This document shows, piece by piece, positions 1-8,897 of a stretch of DNA of 60,705 bases (position 1 is the first letter of the stretch; each line of letters begins with the position of its first letter). Origin of the DNA: Acidimicrobiia bacterium (GTDB taxonomy: Bacteria > Actinomycetota > Acidimicrobiia > Acidimicrobiales > Bin134); assembly GCA_022819825.1 (NCBI GenBank), contig JAJEGM010000041.1:1-60705 (forward strand). The letters run 5' to 3'. Both the position numbers and the translations under genes were made by a program. The notes under the pieces were generated by a model. It worked only from the letters and a program-made list of their open reading frames with translations, searched no databases and was not told where the DNA came from.

Positions 1-3000
1 GGTCCCGAATGCGGGCCGCGCGTAGTAGTGCACCCACGCGTAGCGGTTGCTGGAGGGGCTGAGCGTCACGGTGAACGTCAGGGTTCCGCCCTCGGCGCCC
101 GTTGCGTCGCTGATCGACAAAGACGGGGTCGCGTTCACCGAAGGCGGCGGGGGCGGGTCGTCGTCGTCTGAGACCGCGACAGACGCCGATCCCGCGGTCG
201 CGGACACCGTGTAGCCCTGGCCGGCGCCGACCGTCGCGGTGACGGACCCGTCGGCCTCGTCTGTGGTGTCGCCGGTGGTGGCCACGGTGAGGGTGGCGCT
301 GCCCGAGGTCGGGATCGTGACCGTTTGCGAACCGGTGGCGGCGCCGTAGTCGCCGGTCTGGGAGACCGACACGGTGACCGCCAGCGCAGCCGACGGCGCC
401 GGCGAGGCGGTGACGGTGAACACAGCGTCGCCGCCCTCTGTGATATTCGCGCCCGCGGTGATGCTGACCTCGGGATCGGGCGGCGGCGGCGCCGGGTCGT
501 CGTCGTCTGAGACCGCGACAGAGGCTGTGCCGGCGGTCGCGGAGACGGTGTAGCCGGTGCCGGCGCCGAGCGTGGCGGTGACGGACCCGTCGGCCTCGTC
601 TGTGCTGTCGTTCGTTGTGGCCACCGTCAGCGTGACGCTGCCCGACGTCGGGACCGTGACCGACTGCGGACCGGCCGCGACGCCGAAATCGCCCGACTGC
701 GAAACAGTCACCTCCACAGTCAACGGCGCCGACGGCGCGGGGTCGGCGGTGACGGTGAAGGTCGCGTCGCCGCCCTCTGTGACGTCTCCGCCGGCTGTGA
801 TGCTCACCTCGGGATCGACAGAAGGCGCGGGCGGCGGGTCGTCGCACTGTTCGAGGGCTTCGAGGGTGCGGGTGACGCGGTCCCAGCGGCTGAACATGAA
901 CAGGCCCTCGTTGGCGCGGGACTGCTCCACGGTCATCTCCGCCTCGCCGGTGTCCACCCCCAAAGCAGCCAGCACCCGGTTCCACCGCAAAACGTGCGCC
1001 GCCCCCGAATGGCCGTCGCGCCAGCCGGTCACCTCCGACACCGTCACCGCATCCGACGGCAAACTCGGCACACAAACCGGCACCGGGTCGTCATCGTCTG
1101 AGACCGCGACCGCAGCCGAACCCGCCGCAGCGGAGACGGTGTAGCCGGAACCGGCACCGACCGTCGCGGTGACCGACCCGTCCGCCTCGTCGGCAGAGTC
1201 GTTGGTTGTAGCGACGGTGAGCGTCACGGTGCCAGACACAGGGATCGTGACGGTCCGCGAGCCCGGCGACACACCGAAATCGCCGGTCTGGGTGACCGAC
1301 ACGGTAACGTCCAGAGCCGCCGACGGCGCCGGAACAGCAGTCACCGTGAACACCGCAACACCGCCCTCGCCGATATCGGCGCCCGAGGCGATGCTGACCT
1401 CGGGTGCCGTGGGCGGTGTCGTCGGGGTGTGGCATGCCATAGCGGCGTTGATGGGCACCCAGCCGGGCCATGTCCTGCCGCCGCTGAACGTCGCCACCGC
1501 TTCGGGGGTGATCGAGGCCGGGATGACGCCACCAGGAGGTGCAGGCATCGAGTCGGCACCGAGGTAGGCGAGGATCTGCCAGAACAGAGTCTCGCTGCCG
1601 CCGTTGTTGTCGGTGTGCCACGCAAACCCAGCGCGCGCCCGCACAATGGCATCCGCAGTCTCACACGCTGGGTCGTCGTCATCGGCCACCGCAACCGCAG
1701 CCGATGACGCAGTGGAGGAGACCGTGTAACCGGCACCGGCGTCGACCGTCGCAGTGACCGACCCGTCCGCCTCGTCAACCGAATCGCCTACCGTCGACAC
1801 CGTCAGCGTGCCCGTCCCCGACGTGCCTATGGTGACGGTGCGCGCTCCGGTGGTGACGCTCCAGTCGCCTGTTTGGGTGACTGTCACGGTCACATACAGC
1901 GGCACTGCTGGTGCGGGATCTGCAGTGACCGTGAACGAGGCGTCGCCGCCTTCGTCGATGTCGGCGCCGGCGGTTATTGATATCTGGGGCCACGGCTCGA
2001 ACGTGGGCGACGGGGCGAGGGTCGGACTCGGGTCGGAGGACTTGTGGCCGAAGAACCGCAGCGACCACGACTCGAGCGTGTTGGTGTTGGCGTTGGGCCG
2101 CCGGTCGGCCATCCGCAGCGTCCACGTGCCGGCTGGGTCCTCGCCGAGATGAACCGCAGTGCCGAAACGGAAGCTGCCCGAGATGGCGCACTCTGATGCC
2201 TGCTTGCAGTCGTATGAGGCATAGGCCGGGTCGGTGACGTCGCCGATCGGCACCGACAGCGTCGACACCGTGCCCGACGGGGACACCAGCTCCACCTCGA
2301 GATCGCGGAACCACGGCGCGTCCAAAACCAGATGGGCTTCTACGTACTCCACGAAATCGATCTCAGGATCCGCAGCGAGCCCAACAGTGACCGTGCTGCC
2401 ATCATCAGGAACAGTCACCGCTGGCGACAGCGCCGCTGATACCTGCTCGTCGCGGTACTCGGGCAGGTACCGCCAGCTCTGCGCCAGCTCCACAGCAGCG
2501 CCCGCGTCCACCACACCGAACCCGTAGCTGTGGTGATACCGGTAGCGCTGCTGAGGCGCCCCGTACACCGCGGCGCCCTGCTGCCAGCCCGCGTCGCCGG
2601 GATCGTTGTGCTGTGCGGAGGCGGCCAGGATCAGCTTCACGTCACGCCACGACAGATTGCTGTCGATGCTGCGCACCAGCGCAGCCACACCCGACACCAA
2701 AGCAGTCGCCGGACTCGACGAGGTGCCTTTGGAGACATAGTAGCGGTCGCCCGAGGTGGCCCCGACGACGGAGCCGACCGGCGCGCACACCCACAGACTC
2801 GGCCCCTCAATGCTCGTGTTAAAACGGGCCTCCCGCCGGCCCTCACGATCGACGGCGCACACCGCCACCACCGCCGGATGGCTGCGCTGCTCGCTCAGCG
2901 TCGACCACTGCACCAGCCCGGGCACAGGAAACGTCTTGCCGCCCGACACCACATTCAGCGTGCCCGCCCCCCCGAAACCGGACTCGGCCATCACGTCATA

Positions 3001-4113
3001 GACCTCATAGGCAGAAAGAGGCTTCCGAACGCTGCTCGCATCCTTGTACGGCCGGGTGCGGTTGGTGGTGCTGTAGCTGCGGTTCACCACAGCAGCCTCC
3101 AACAGCGAGTCCCGGACCGGCGCCCACCTGTGCTCCGGCTCAGCGGATTCGGGCGCCGAAACGCCGTCCAGGCCGGCGATCTGTAGCGTGAACGAGCCCG
3201 GCCTGCGCTCGCGCTGGTACGTAGTCGCCTCGATGGTGTACACCCCCGCAGGGAACGTGCGGCTGACCCGCGCGTTGAATCCGGTACCGCTGTCGTCGTC
3301 CCTGATCATCCACTCGCCCGACAGCGCGTAGCCCTTGCGCACATACAGCATCGAGTCCACGCTCGACCGCAGGTCAATAGTCACCCTCGATCTGGTGCTC
3401 AACGAGAACGTGTAGAACCTCGCAGGCCCCGGCGTTTGCTGCCACGAATCGCAATTCGGCACCCACGTACCAGCCACCGAGCCGTCCGCACCGAGCACCT
3501 CGGCACACGCGCTCCAGGAGTTCCCGTCGCCAAGAGCTAAATCGCCGTGGACGTAGGTCGATTCGGCCGAGTCGATGCCCCTCCAAGTCAGCGCAGCGCG
3601 CGGCGCGACGCCCCGAAAGCCGACCGCGTTGTCGCGCGCCGCGATGATGCTCGCCATGCTGGTGCCGTGATTCGTAAAGGAGCCCACCACAGCCGCCTCG
3701 GACAGCGCCGGCGAGTCGGCCGGGTCCATGTTGTCGCGCAGATCCTCATGCCGATAGTCCACCGGATGGTCGACGACCAGCACCGTGACGCCCTCGCCCA
3801 GCGTGGCCTCCCATGCCGTCTCGACGTTGATGTCGAACACCCCAGTCCTGCTGTCGCTCAGATACCACTGACAGCCCGACAAACGGTCCCGCCACTTGGC
3901 GGGCACGCTCGTGCACGACGACACCGCATTGGCATGATGGTTGTCGAGAAGCTCCTCGTCCTGCTGGGTCAGCTCGAACCGCACCTCACCCGGCCCAACA
4001 CCGGGGGGGGAGAGGGGGTGCTGCGGCGAGCCGCCTAAAAGCACAGCCGCAGCCCCACAGCACACCGAAAACACAACCCCGACGACCCACCTCGCGCCAT
4101 TCACCACCGCCAT
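1..4113 (-). CDS. Secreted S8 (subtilisin/kexin-like) serine protease with Calx-beta repeats, 3' end outside window
   Basis: A continuous frame of 1371 codons runs from ATG at 4113 off the left edge, so the C-terminus is missing. Residues about 8-27 are hydrophobic and look like a signal peptide. The S8 catalytic residues appear to be Asp115 (VVDHPVDY), His149 (NHGTSMAS) and a Ser at about 467 (SSPATALVSG). Between His and Ser, residues about 190-311 form a pre-peptidase C-terminal (PPC)-like beta domain. After the catalytic domain (YGFGVVDAG, about 530) comes a P/proprotein-convertase-type domain at about 555-690. Four complete Calx-beta repeats follow (near 1669-1995, 1085-1405, 494-815 and 154-475), each ending in an acidic DDDDP linker, and a fifth begins near position 100. 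Two linkers carry a Trp/His-rich segment of about 85 residues. Probable role: exported, possibly cell-surface or Ca-binding protease. No clear ribosome site precedes the ATG. Confidence 0.85.
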   Translation of the reverse strand, partial: MAVVNGARWVVGVVFSVCCGAAAVLLGGSPQHPLSPPGVGPGEVRFELTQQDEELLDNHHANAVSSCTSVPAKWRDRLSGCQWYLSDSRTGVFDINVETAWEATLGEGVTVLVVDHPVDYRHEDLRDNMDPADSPALSEAAVVGSFTNHGTSMASIIAARDNAVGFRGVAPRAALTWRGIDSAESTYVHGDLALGDGNSWSACAEVLGADGSVAGTWVPNCDSWQQTPGPARFYTFSLSTRSRVTIDLRSSVDSMLYVRKGYALSGEWMIRDDDSGTGFNARVSRTFPAGVYTIEATTYQRERRPGSFTLQIAGLDGVSAPESAEPEHRWAPVRDSLLEAAVVNRSYSTTNRTRPYKDASSVRKPLSAYEVYDVMAESGFGGAGTLNVVSGGKTFPVPGLVQWSTLSEQRSHPAVVAVCAVDREGRREARFNTSIEGPSLWVCAPVGSVVGATSGDRYYVSKGTSSSPATALVSGVAALVRSIDSNLSWRDVKLILAASAQHNDPGDAGWQQGAAVYGAPQQRYRYHHSYGFGVVDAGAAVELAQSWRYLPEYRDEQVSAALSPAVTVPDDGSTVTVGLAADPEIDFVEYVEAHLVLDAPWFRDLEVELVSPSGTVSTLSVPIGDVTDPAYASYDCKQASECAISGSFRFGTAVHLGEDPAGTWTLRMADRRPNANTNTLESWSLRFFGHKSSDPSPTLAPSPTFEPWPQISITAGADIDEGGDASFTVTADPAPAVPLYVTVTVTQTGDWSVTTGARTVTIGTSGTGTLTVSTVGDSVDEADGSVTATVDAGAGYTVSSTASSAAVAVADDDDPACETADAIVRARAGFAWHTDNNGGSETLFWQILAYLGADSMPAPPGGVIPASITPEAVATFSGGRTWPGWVPINAAMACHTPTTPPTAPEVSIASGADIGEGGVAVFTVTAVPAPSAALDVTVSVTQTGDFGVSPGSRTVTIPVSGTVTLTVATTNDSADEADGSVTATVGAGSGYTVSAAAGSAAVAVSDDDDPVPVCVPSLPSDAVTVSEVTGWRDGHSGAAHVLRWNRVLAALGVDTGEAEMTVEQSRANEGLFMFSRWDRVTRTLEALEQCDDPPPAPSVDPEVSITAGGDVTEGGDATFTVTADPAPSAPLTVEVTVSQSGDFGVAAGPQSVTVPTSGSVTLTVATTNDSTDEADGSVTATLGAGTGYTVSATAGTASVAVSDDDDPAPPPPDPEVSITAGANITEGGDAVFTVTASPAPSAALAVTVSVSQTGDYGAATGSQTVTIPTSGSATLTVATTGDTTDEADGSVTATVGAGQGYTVSATAGSASVAVSDDDDPPPPPSVNATPSLSISDATGAEGGTLTFTVTLSPSSNRYAWVHYYARPAFGT

Positions 4114-4270
4114 TTAAGCACACTGAGTGAGGTTCCCCTGAGGTTCCCCCGATCCCGGCGGTGCCCCTGCTTCTCATACTTGAGGTCGTCGTGGTCGGCT
4201 CGCTGGGTGATCCAGCTCTTGAGGGTCTGGCGGGCGTCCAGGCTGCAGACCAACCGGACCCTTGAATGAA
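4114..4270 (-). other. Short intergenic segment with a possible decayed coding remnant
   Basis: The 157 bases between the epoxide hydrolase stop and the protease start hold no complete gene. On the minus strand one frame reads about 36 residues without a stop (LVCSLDARQTLKSW, then ADHDDLKYEKQG). It has a protein-like composition but no start codon, and I do not recognise it. It could be the tail of a lost gene or transposase, or chance. No hairpin followed by a T-run was seen. Confidence 0.25.
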
Positions 4271-5398
4271 TCAGGTCAGAGAGTTGAAGTAATCGGCAAC
4301 ATCGTCGATGTACAGGTCGGGGGCTTCGAGAGAAGCGAAATGGCCGCCGCGGGGCATCTCAGTCCAGTGGACGATGTTGTACCAATACTCCACCCATGGT
4401 CGGGCCGGCCGGATGCCGTCGCCGGGGAATCGGGCGTAGGCGGTAGGCACCTCCACCTGGCGGTCGGGGGCCGACGAGCCCCGTCCGCCGACGCGGGTCT
4501 CGTAGTACAGCCGGTTGGCCGAGGCGATGGTGCCAGTCACCCAATAAACCATCACGTTGGTAAGCAGCTCGTCTTTGCTGAAGCTGGCTTCGATGTCGTT
4601 GTCGGGGCCGATGTCGCTCCACACCAGGAACTTCTCGACGATCCAGGCAGCCAGTCCGGCCGGGGAGTCGTTCAAACCAACCGACAAGGTCTGTGGGCGG
4701 GTGGCCTGCTGCACCCGGTAGCCCCGCTCCACCAGGTTGCGAGTCCGGCCCTCCGAAAGGGCTGCCTTCTCCTCATCAGTCAGGTCGCGCACTGCTCCGG
4801 GCGGAGGCTCAGAGGCGATTATCAGGTTCAGATGGATGCCTGTGAGTCGTTCCGGGGCCTGGAGTGCCATCTGAGTGGTTACCATCGCCCCCCAGTCCCC
4901 GCCTTGGGCGCCGAACCGCTCGTAGCCCAGGCGGCTCATCAGCTCAAGGGAGGCCGCGGCCATGCGCCGGGGCGTCCAGCCCGGCTCAGAAGTAGGCCCC
5001 GAGAAGCCGTATCCGGGCAGCGACGGGCACACCACGTGGAAGTGCTCCCGGAGCGGCTCGATCACCTTGGCGAACTCGGTGATGGAGCCAGGCCAGCCGT
5101 GGTGGATGACCAGGGCCATGGCATCAGGATTGCGGCTGCGGGCGTGGATGAAGTGCAAGTTCTGGTTGTCAATGACCGTGGTGTACTGGGGAAACTGGTT
5201 TAGCTGGGCTTCGATGGCCCGCCAGTCGTAGTTGTGGCGCCAGTAGCGGCACAGCTCTTTGAGGTAGTCCAGGTCGGTGCCCTCATTCCATCCGGCCCCG
5301 GGCAGCGGGTCGAACCACCGGGTGGCGTCCAAGCGGCGGTGCAGGTCGTCGAGCACCTCATCGGGCACCTCGATGGTGAACGGCTCCACGGCGGTCAT
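4271..5398 (-). CDS. Epoxide hydrolase-type alpha/beta hydrolase
   Basis: The 375-residue product is an alpha/beta hydrolase of the microsomal epoxide hydrolase type, with the N-terminal EHN-like lid segment (residues 5-115) that marks this family. Visible motifs are the HGWPGS oxyanion-hole motif (100-105), the nucleophile Asp168 in GGDWGA, and the catalytic His353 in GGHFAS near the C-terminus. The family opens epoxides to diols; the substrate here is unknown. The ATG at 5398 is chosen because GAGGAG lies just upstream and because it avoids overlap with the SDR gene; an ATG 28 codons upstream would overlap it. It is the last gene of the long minus-strand run, beside an SDR, a cyclase and a TauD oxygenase, which suggests catabolism of an organic or xenobiotic compound. 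Confidence 0.88.
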   Translation of the reverse strand: MTAVEPFTIEVPDEVLDDLHRRLDATRWFDPLPGAGWNEGTDLDYLKELCRYWRHNYDWRAIEAQLNQFPQYTTVIDNQNLHFIHARSRNPDAMALVIHHGWPGSITEFAKVIEPLREHFHVVCPSLPGYGFSGPTSEPGWTPRRMAAASLELMSRLGYERFGAQGGDWGAMVTTQMALQAPERLTGIHLNLIIASEPPPGAVRDLTDEEKAALSEGRTRNLVERGYRVQQATRPQTLSVGLNDSPAGLAAWIVEKFLVWSDIGPDNDIEASFSKDELLTNVMVYWVTGTIASANRLYYETRVGGRGSSAPDRQVEVPTAYARFPGDGIRPARPWVEYWYNIVHWTEMPRGGHFASLEAPDLYIDDVADYFNSLT

Positions 5399-5417
5399 CG
5401 CTTGCTCCTCAGGACTA

Positions 5418-6269
5418 TCAGGTTCGGTCGTGGAGAGGGCCGGCGGGGAGGCGGCCATCGATGTCGGTGAACCCATAGGCATCGGCCATGTCTCGGGCTG
5501 CCACGGCTTGGCCGGTGTAGCGGGACCTCTCGGCGTCGACGGCTAGGGCGGTCACCGCCCGGCCGGTGAACCGGGGCGATTCGGCCGCCGACAGGTCCAA
5601 GCTCGGCGGCAGTTCAACCCCAGAGTCGACGGCCATGTCGATGCGCTCGGTACGCACGAACCCGGGCCACACCGACACCATCGACACACCGGTGTCCCCG
5701 AGCTCGCGGGCGCAGTCGGCGGTCATACGGTCGAGGGCGCACTTGCCCACCCCGTAGGCCACATGCCAGGCGTACTCTGTGGCCCCCGACGAGCTGATGT
5801 TGGCGATCAGGCCATCGCCTTGGTCGATCATCACCGGGGCGGCCTGCACCGAGGCCACGTAGGCCGATCGGGTGCCCACGTCCATCATGTCGTCCCAGTT
5901 GGAGATGGGCACCTCCCAGAAGGGCAGCATGGCGGTCAGCTCGTCGGGAATGGCAAAGGCATTGTTCACCAGCACGTCCAAGCGGCCCTGTTCTTCGGCA
6001 ATCCGGTCGAACACCGCCCGCACCGCATCGTCGTCGCGGTGGTCGCAGGCCACCGCGGTAGCGGTACCCCCCGCGGCGGTGATCTCCTCCGCGGTGCCTC
6101 CCACTGTGCCAGGCAGGGGATGCTGGCCAGCACCTGTTGTACGTCCGGTGATGTACACCGAAGCCCCGGCGGCAGCCAGCTCCAAGGCACAGCCCTTGCC
6201 GATGCCCCGGCTGGCCCCGGTGACTAAAGCCACCTTCCCGGCCAGGGGTGATCCTTCCAAGATGCTCAT
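5418..6269 (-). CDS. Short-chain dehydrogenase/reductase, DHRS1-like
   Basis: This 283-residue NAD(P)-dependent oxidoreductase has the Rossmann motif TGASRGIG near residue 20, NNAFA in the middle, and the catalytic Ser...YGVGK set (SSSGATEYAWHVAYGVGK). The sequence around the active site, with FWEVPISNWDDM before it and VSVWPGFVRTE after it, closely recalls the DHRS1 group of SDRs. The ATG at 6269 overlaps the upstream cyclase stop in an ATGA, and GGAGGAATC lies upstream, so translation is probably coupled. An open frame continues upstream of this ATG but is antisense-like and overlaps the cyclase. Substrate unknown; probably a carbonyl or alcohol intermediate of the same pathway as the neighbouring epoxide hydrolase. 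Confidence 0.9.
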   Translation of the reverse strand: MSILEGSPLAGKVALVTGASRGIGKGCALELAAAGASVYITGRTTGAGQHPLPGTVGGTAEEITAAGGTATAVACDHRDDDAVRAVFDRIAEEQGRLDVLVNNAFAIPDELTAMLPFWEVPISNWDDMMDVGTRSAYVASVQAAPVMIDQGDGLIANISSSGATEYAWHVAYGVGKCALDRMTADCARELGDTGVSMVSVWPGFVRTERIDMAVDSGVELPPSLDLSAAESPRFTGRAVTALAVDAERSRYTGQAVAARDMADAYGFTDIDGRLPAGPLHDRT

Positions 6270-7336
6270 GATGATTCCTCCGGTGGGTTGGCACTGGGTG
6301 GATTGGCAATGGGTGGGTTGGCAATAGCCATGGGGGGCGACGAGCACGAGGTGGACCCCTTGGCCCGGAACGGGGAGTGGCAGAACACGAACCGGTCCAC
6401 CCCGGCGGCGGCGACCTCCTCGCAGCTCAGCGACTCCCCCAGGCGGATGCCCTCTTTCACCAGCATGAGCTGGTGGCCCACCGACATCCACCCCTCGGTG
6501 GCCTCGAAGTCGTAGAAGCCCCACATCCAGCTGTCGGTGGACACCAACGCCGGACGATGAGAGGCCAGCCACTTGTTCTCGGCGATCCACGGCCCCGGCG
6601 ACCCGGCCAGGAACCGCTCAGGATCCTCCCGAGAAAGGCTGATCCACCCGGTGCGCAAACACAGGGCGTCGCCCGGCTCGGGATCGGGCAGGCCTTGGCG
6701 CTCCCAAGCCCCCTCAATCTGCTCCACGGTGATGCGGTGGCGGTCGGTGAGCCGAGGCAGCCCGGCCTGGTTCGTCTCCACATCACCGGTGGTGGCCGCC
6801 ACCTGGGCGGCCACGTCGATCATCAGTCCCCGCGTGAGCAGCGGCGCTCCCCATGAGGGAACGTCCATGGCGGTCACCCCGTCGGTGCGGGCCAGATCTG
6901 TGCCCTGGTGGCCGTTGTAGAAGGTGCCGTCCACCGCGGCGTGGGTGAAGCCGTTGATCTTGGTGCTCATGTTGAAGGTGTACGACACCCGCTCCTCGGA
7001 ATACCCCAACTTCGAAGGTCCCAGCCCTTGAGTGCCGCTGATGATCTCCCCCTCGAAGCCCTCGCCGGGGTCGTACCCGGCAATAACCAGCTTCTGAGCG
7101 AACTCCCGGGTGCTGTAGGCGGGATAGCCGGGCCAAATGCCGTCTCCCATCGAATAGGTGCAAATCGGCTTGGTCAGATCCAGCATCCCCAAGGCGTCGG
7201 CCCGCTTCTGCTCGGTGACCTCGTTGTAGGTGCCCAGCATGTCGTCGGACCCATACCGGCTGGGCGCCCACGCACCGGCCGCCGCTGCCTCTACATCGAA
7301 CTTCTCGTCGTCGAATGTCACGTCGTCGAATGTCAC
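6266..7336 (-). CDS. Cyclase-family (kynurenine formamidase-like) metal-dependent hydrolase
   Basis: The 356-residue protein resembles the putative cyclase family (PF04199), which includes kynurenine formamidase and isatin hydrolase. The metal-binding motif usually written HxGTHxDxPxH appears here in variant form around residues 129-147 (GFTHAAVDGTFYNGH). The start is a GTG at 7336; an exact 15-bp direct repeat provides a second in-frame GTG at 7321 and duplicates the N-terminal residues VTFDD. The C-terminal tail is made of three IANPP-like pentapeptides encoded by a 15-bp tandem repeat. The stop overlaps the SDR start (ATGA). No strong ribosome site is visible. It probably opens a cyclic amide or lactone in the pathway, but the substrate cannot be read from the sequence. 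Confidence 0.75.
   Translation of the reverse strand: MTFDDVTFDDEKFDVEAAAAGAWAPSRYGSDDMLGTYNEVTEQKRADALGMLDLTKPICTYSMGDGIWPGYPAYSTREFAQKLVIAGYDPGEGFEGEIISGTQGLGPSKLGYSEERVSYTFNMSTKINGFTHAAVDGTFYNGHQGTDLARTDGVTAMDVPSWGAPLLTRGLMIDVAAQVAATTGDVETNQAGLPRLTDRHRITVEQIEGAWERQGLPDPEPGDALCLRTGWISLSREDPERFLAGSPGPWIAENKWLASHRPALVSTDSWMWGFYDFEATEGWMSVGHQLMLVKEGIRLGESLSCEEVAAAGVDRFVFCHSPFRAKGSTSCSSPPMAIANPPIANPPSANPPEESS
6281..6325. repeat. Three 15-bp tandem repeats in the cyclase C-terminus
   Basis: Three near-identical 15-base units lie at 6281-6295, 6296-6310 and 6311-6325 (last unit GGGTGGGTTGGCAAT). On the minus strand they encode IANPP, IANPP and SANPP just before the stop of the cyclase. The repeats lengthen the C-terminal tail in frame and look like recent slippage. 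Confidence 0.85.
7307..7336. repeat. Exact 15-bp direct duplication at the cyclase start
   Basis: GTCGTCGAATGTCAC occurs at 7307-7321 and again at 7322-7336. Each copy carries, on the minus strand, a GTG followed by codons for TFDD, so the gene has two equivalent potential start codons. Confidence 0.85.
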
Positions 7337-7389
7337 TGGCGCAGCCTAGCCACCATCTTCAAGTTCGCTCAGAGGCGACGAAGTGGCAA

Positions 7390-8211
7390 TTAGTCAAAGG
7401 CCGAGACGGTGAGGCGGGCCATCTCTCGGCGCTGGGGATAGTGGTCGGCCACCGCGAAATGCTGGGTGCAGCGCTCGTCCCACAAGATGACGTCGCCCTC
7501 GGTCCACTCGTAGCGGATGGTATAGTTGGGCTGAGTGGCGTGCTCATAGAGGCAGTCGAGCACCGCTTCGCTTTCGGCCCGGTCGAAGCCCACCAGATGG
7601 CTGGTGAAATTCTTGTTCACGTTGAGATAGCGGCGACCGGTATCGGGGTGGACGGCAATCACCGGACGCTCGGTGCCCGGGAACTGCTCCTTCGTGCGGT
7701 CATACAGCTCCACCCCGGCCTTGGACTTGAACGACTGGCCCGGCCCCATGTGATGCCAGGCGCTGATTCCCTCCAGCCGATCCCGCAATGTCTCCGACAG
7801 GCCGTCGTAGGCCGCGTACATGCTGGCAAAAATGGTGTCGCCGCCCCGGGCCGGCATCTCGATGGCCCGCAGCGTGCCCAGGATGGGCGGGTCGGGATCC
7901 CAAGTCACATCGGTGTGCCACTTGTCCTGGTAGGGCGGACGCTCCTCGTCGTCCACGATGCGCTCCACCTTGGCCTCCACCGCCCCTGCCACCCGGCCGA
8001 TGGGATGGATGTAGGGCCGGCCCCACGGGGCCAGCAACTCCATCTGGTGGGAGTCGTCAATGGATTGACAGGGGAACACCAGCACCAGATGGTCCAGCAG
8101 GTGCTTGTAGATCTCGTCCCGCTCACCGTTGGCCAGCGGTTCCCGCAGGTCGATGCCGGTCACCCGGGCCCCGAGCACTCCCCCGAACGGTTCTACGGTC
8201 CAATCGGCCAT
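7390..8211 (-). CDS. TauD/TfdA-family Fe(II)/2-oxoglutarate dioxygenase
   Basis: The 273-residue product is full length for the TauD/TfdA family. The iron-binding facial triad is visible: His99 and Asp101 in KWHTDVTW, and His251 in TQHFA. The 2-oxoglutarate-binding Arg lies in the C-terminal REMARLTV segment. The family hydroxylates a carbon next to a heteroatom (taurine, 2,4-D, alkyl sulfates and others) while decarboxylating 2-oxoglutarate. The substrate here is not predictable. It lies between the GPP34 gene and the cyclase in the same orientation, with gaps of 10 and 53 bases, so it is likely cotranscribed. Only a weak ribosome site precedes the ATG. Confidence 0.9.
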   Translation of the reverse strand: MADWTVEPFGGVLGARVTGIDLREPLANGERDEIYKHLLDHLVLVFPCQSIDDSHQMELLAPWGRPYIHPIGRVAGAVEAKVERIVDDEERPPYQDKWHTDVTWDPDPPILGTLRAIEMPARGGDTIFASMYAAYDGLSETLRDRLEGISAWHHMGPGQSFKSKAGVELYDRTKEQFPGTERPVIAVHPDTGRRYLNVNKNFTSHLVGFDRAESEAVLDCLYEHATQPNYTIRYEWTEGDVILWDERCTQHFAVADHYPQRREMARLTVSAFD

Positions 8212-8221
8212 GCTCGGCGCC

Positions 8222-8893
8222 TTAGAAGAAGCCGCGTCCTTGGACGGCGGCGTTGGCCAGCCATATCTCGAAGTCTTGGATCGACTGGGACATGGCCTGG
8301 CCGATGAGGTCGAGCTTGCGCACCTGCTCGATGCGGGCGCTGGCCTGCTCCAGCTCCCGCTTGGAGAGCAGCTCGCTGAAGATCCCGCAGGCGTGGGCCA
8401 GACAGATGATCACCACGTCGCGAGGGCTGGGGATCTCATCGCTGAACAGCACCCCCATGATCCGCAGCTTGACCTCCCGCTCGGCCTCACCGTCGACCAT
8501 CGGGTAGCGGCGCGACCGGAACACCCACAGGAAGCGGTCGTCCTCACGCTCCAGGATGCCACGCTCCACCAACCGGTCCAGCGTCGCCTCCCGGATCTCC
8601 GGCGCCTTCTGGGAGGTCTGCTCCACCCAGTGCCGGGCGTCCTTCTCCTGGCCTTCGACCCCCTGGCCTTCGGCAATCATGGCCAGCGTCGGATCCAACA
8701 AGTCGTCGCCCAACGGGGTGTCATCTACCAAGATCAGGTGTTCCAAGTCGGTGTCTATCCGGTTCTCCATGGCCAGCTCCATCAGCACCGCCCCAGCGAC
8801 AGCCCGGTCCATGGACGACTGGGGCACGTTGATGAACTTCCCGTCGTCGTCTCGCAACAACAGGAGAAGGATCTCTTCGACAAATCTCAACAT
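8222..8893 (-). CDS. GPP34/GOLPH3-family phosphoinositide-binding-like protein
   Basis: The protein (223 residues from the ATG at 8893) matches the GPP34 family, known in eukaryotes as GOLPH3/Vps74 and widespread in actinobacteria. It is mostly helical, starting with EEILLLLLRDDDGKF, followed by the family-like block SMDRAVAGAVLMELAMENRI and the acidic LVDDTPLGDDLLD segment. The eukaryotic proteins bind PI4P; the bacterial role is unknown. An in-frame ATG 18 codons upstream would overlap the preceding LLM gene, so 8893 is preferred, leaving a 4-base gap. Its presence in a catabolic gene run is odd; it may simply be carried along, or it may serve membrane localisation. Confidence 0.8.
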   Translation of the reverse strand: MLRFVEEILLLLLRDDDGKFINVPQSSMDRAVAGAVLMELAMENRIDTDLEHLILVDDTPLGDDLLDPTLAMIAEGQGVEGQEKDARHWVEQTSQKAPEIREATLDRLVERGILEREDDRFLWVFRSRRYPMVDGEAEREVKLRIMGVLFSDEIPSPRDVVIICLAHACGIFSELLSKRELEQASARIEQVRKLDLIGQAMSQSIQDFEIWLANAAVQGRGFF

Positions 8894-8897
8894 GGGC

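Noticed and set aside
1-1700. Regular repeats that might be a CRISPR array or a DNA repeat element
   Set aside because: The periodicity comes from coding Calx-beta repeats in one continuous frame; units are about 320 bp and diverged, not short identical repeats with spacers. No CRISPR-like array was seen anywhere in the window.
4114-4270. A real short gene between the epoxide hydrolase and the protease
   Set aside because: The protein-like minus-strand stretch has no start codon or ribosome site and no recognised family; listed only as a possible remnant.
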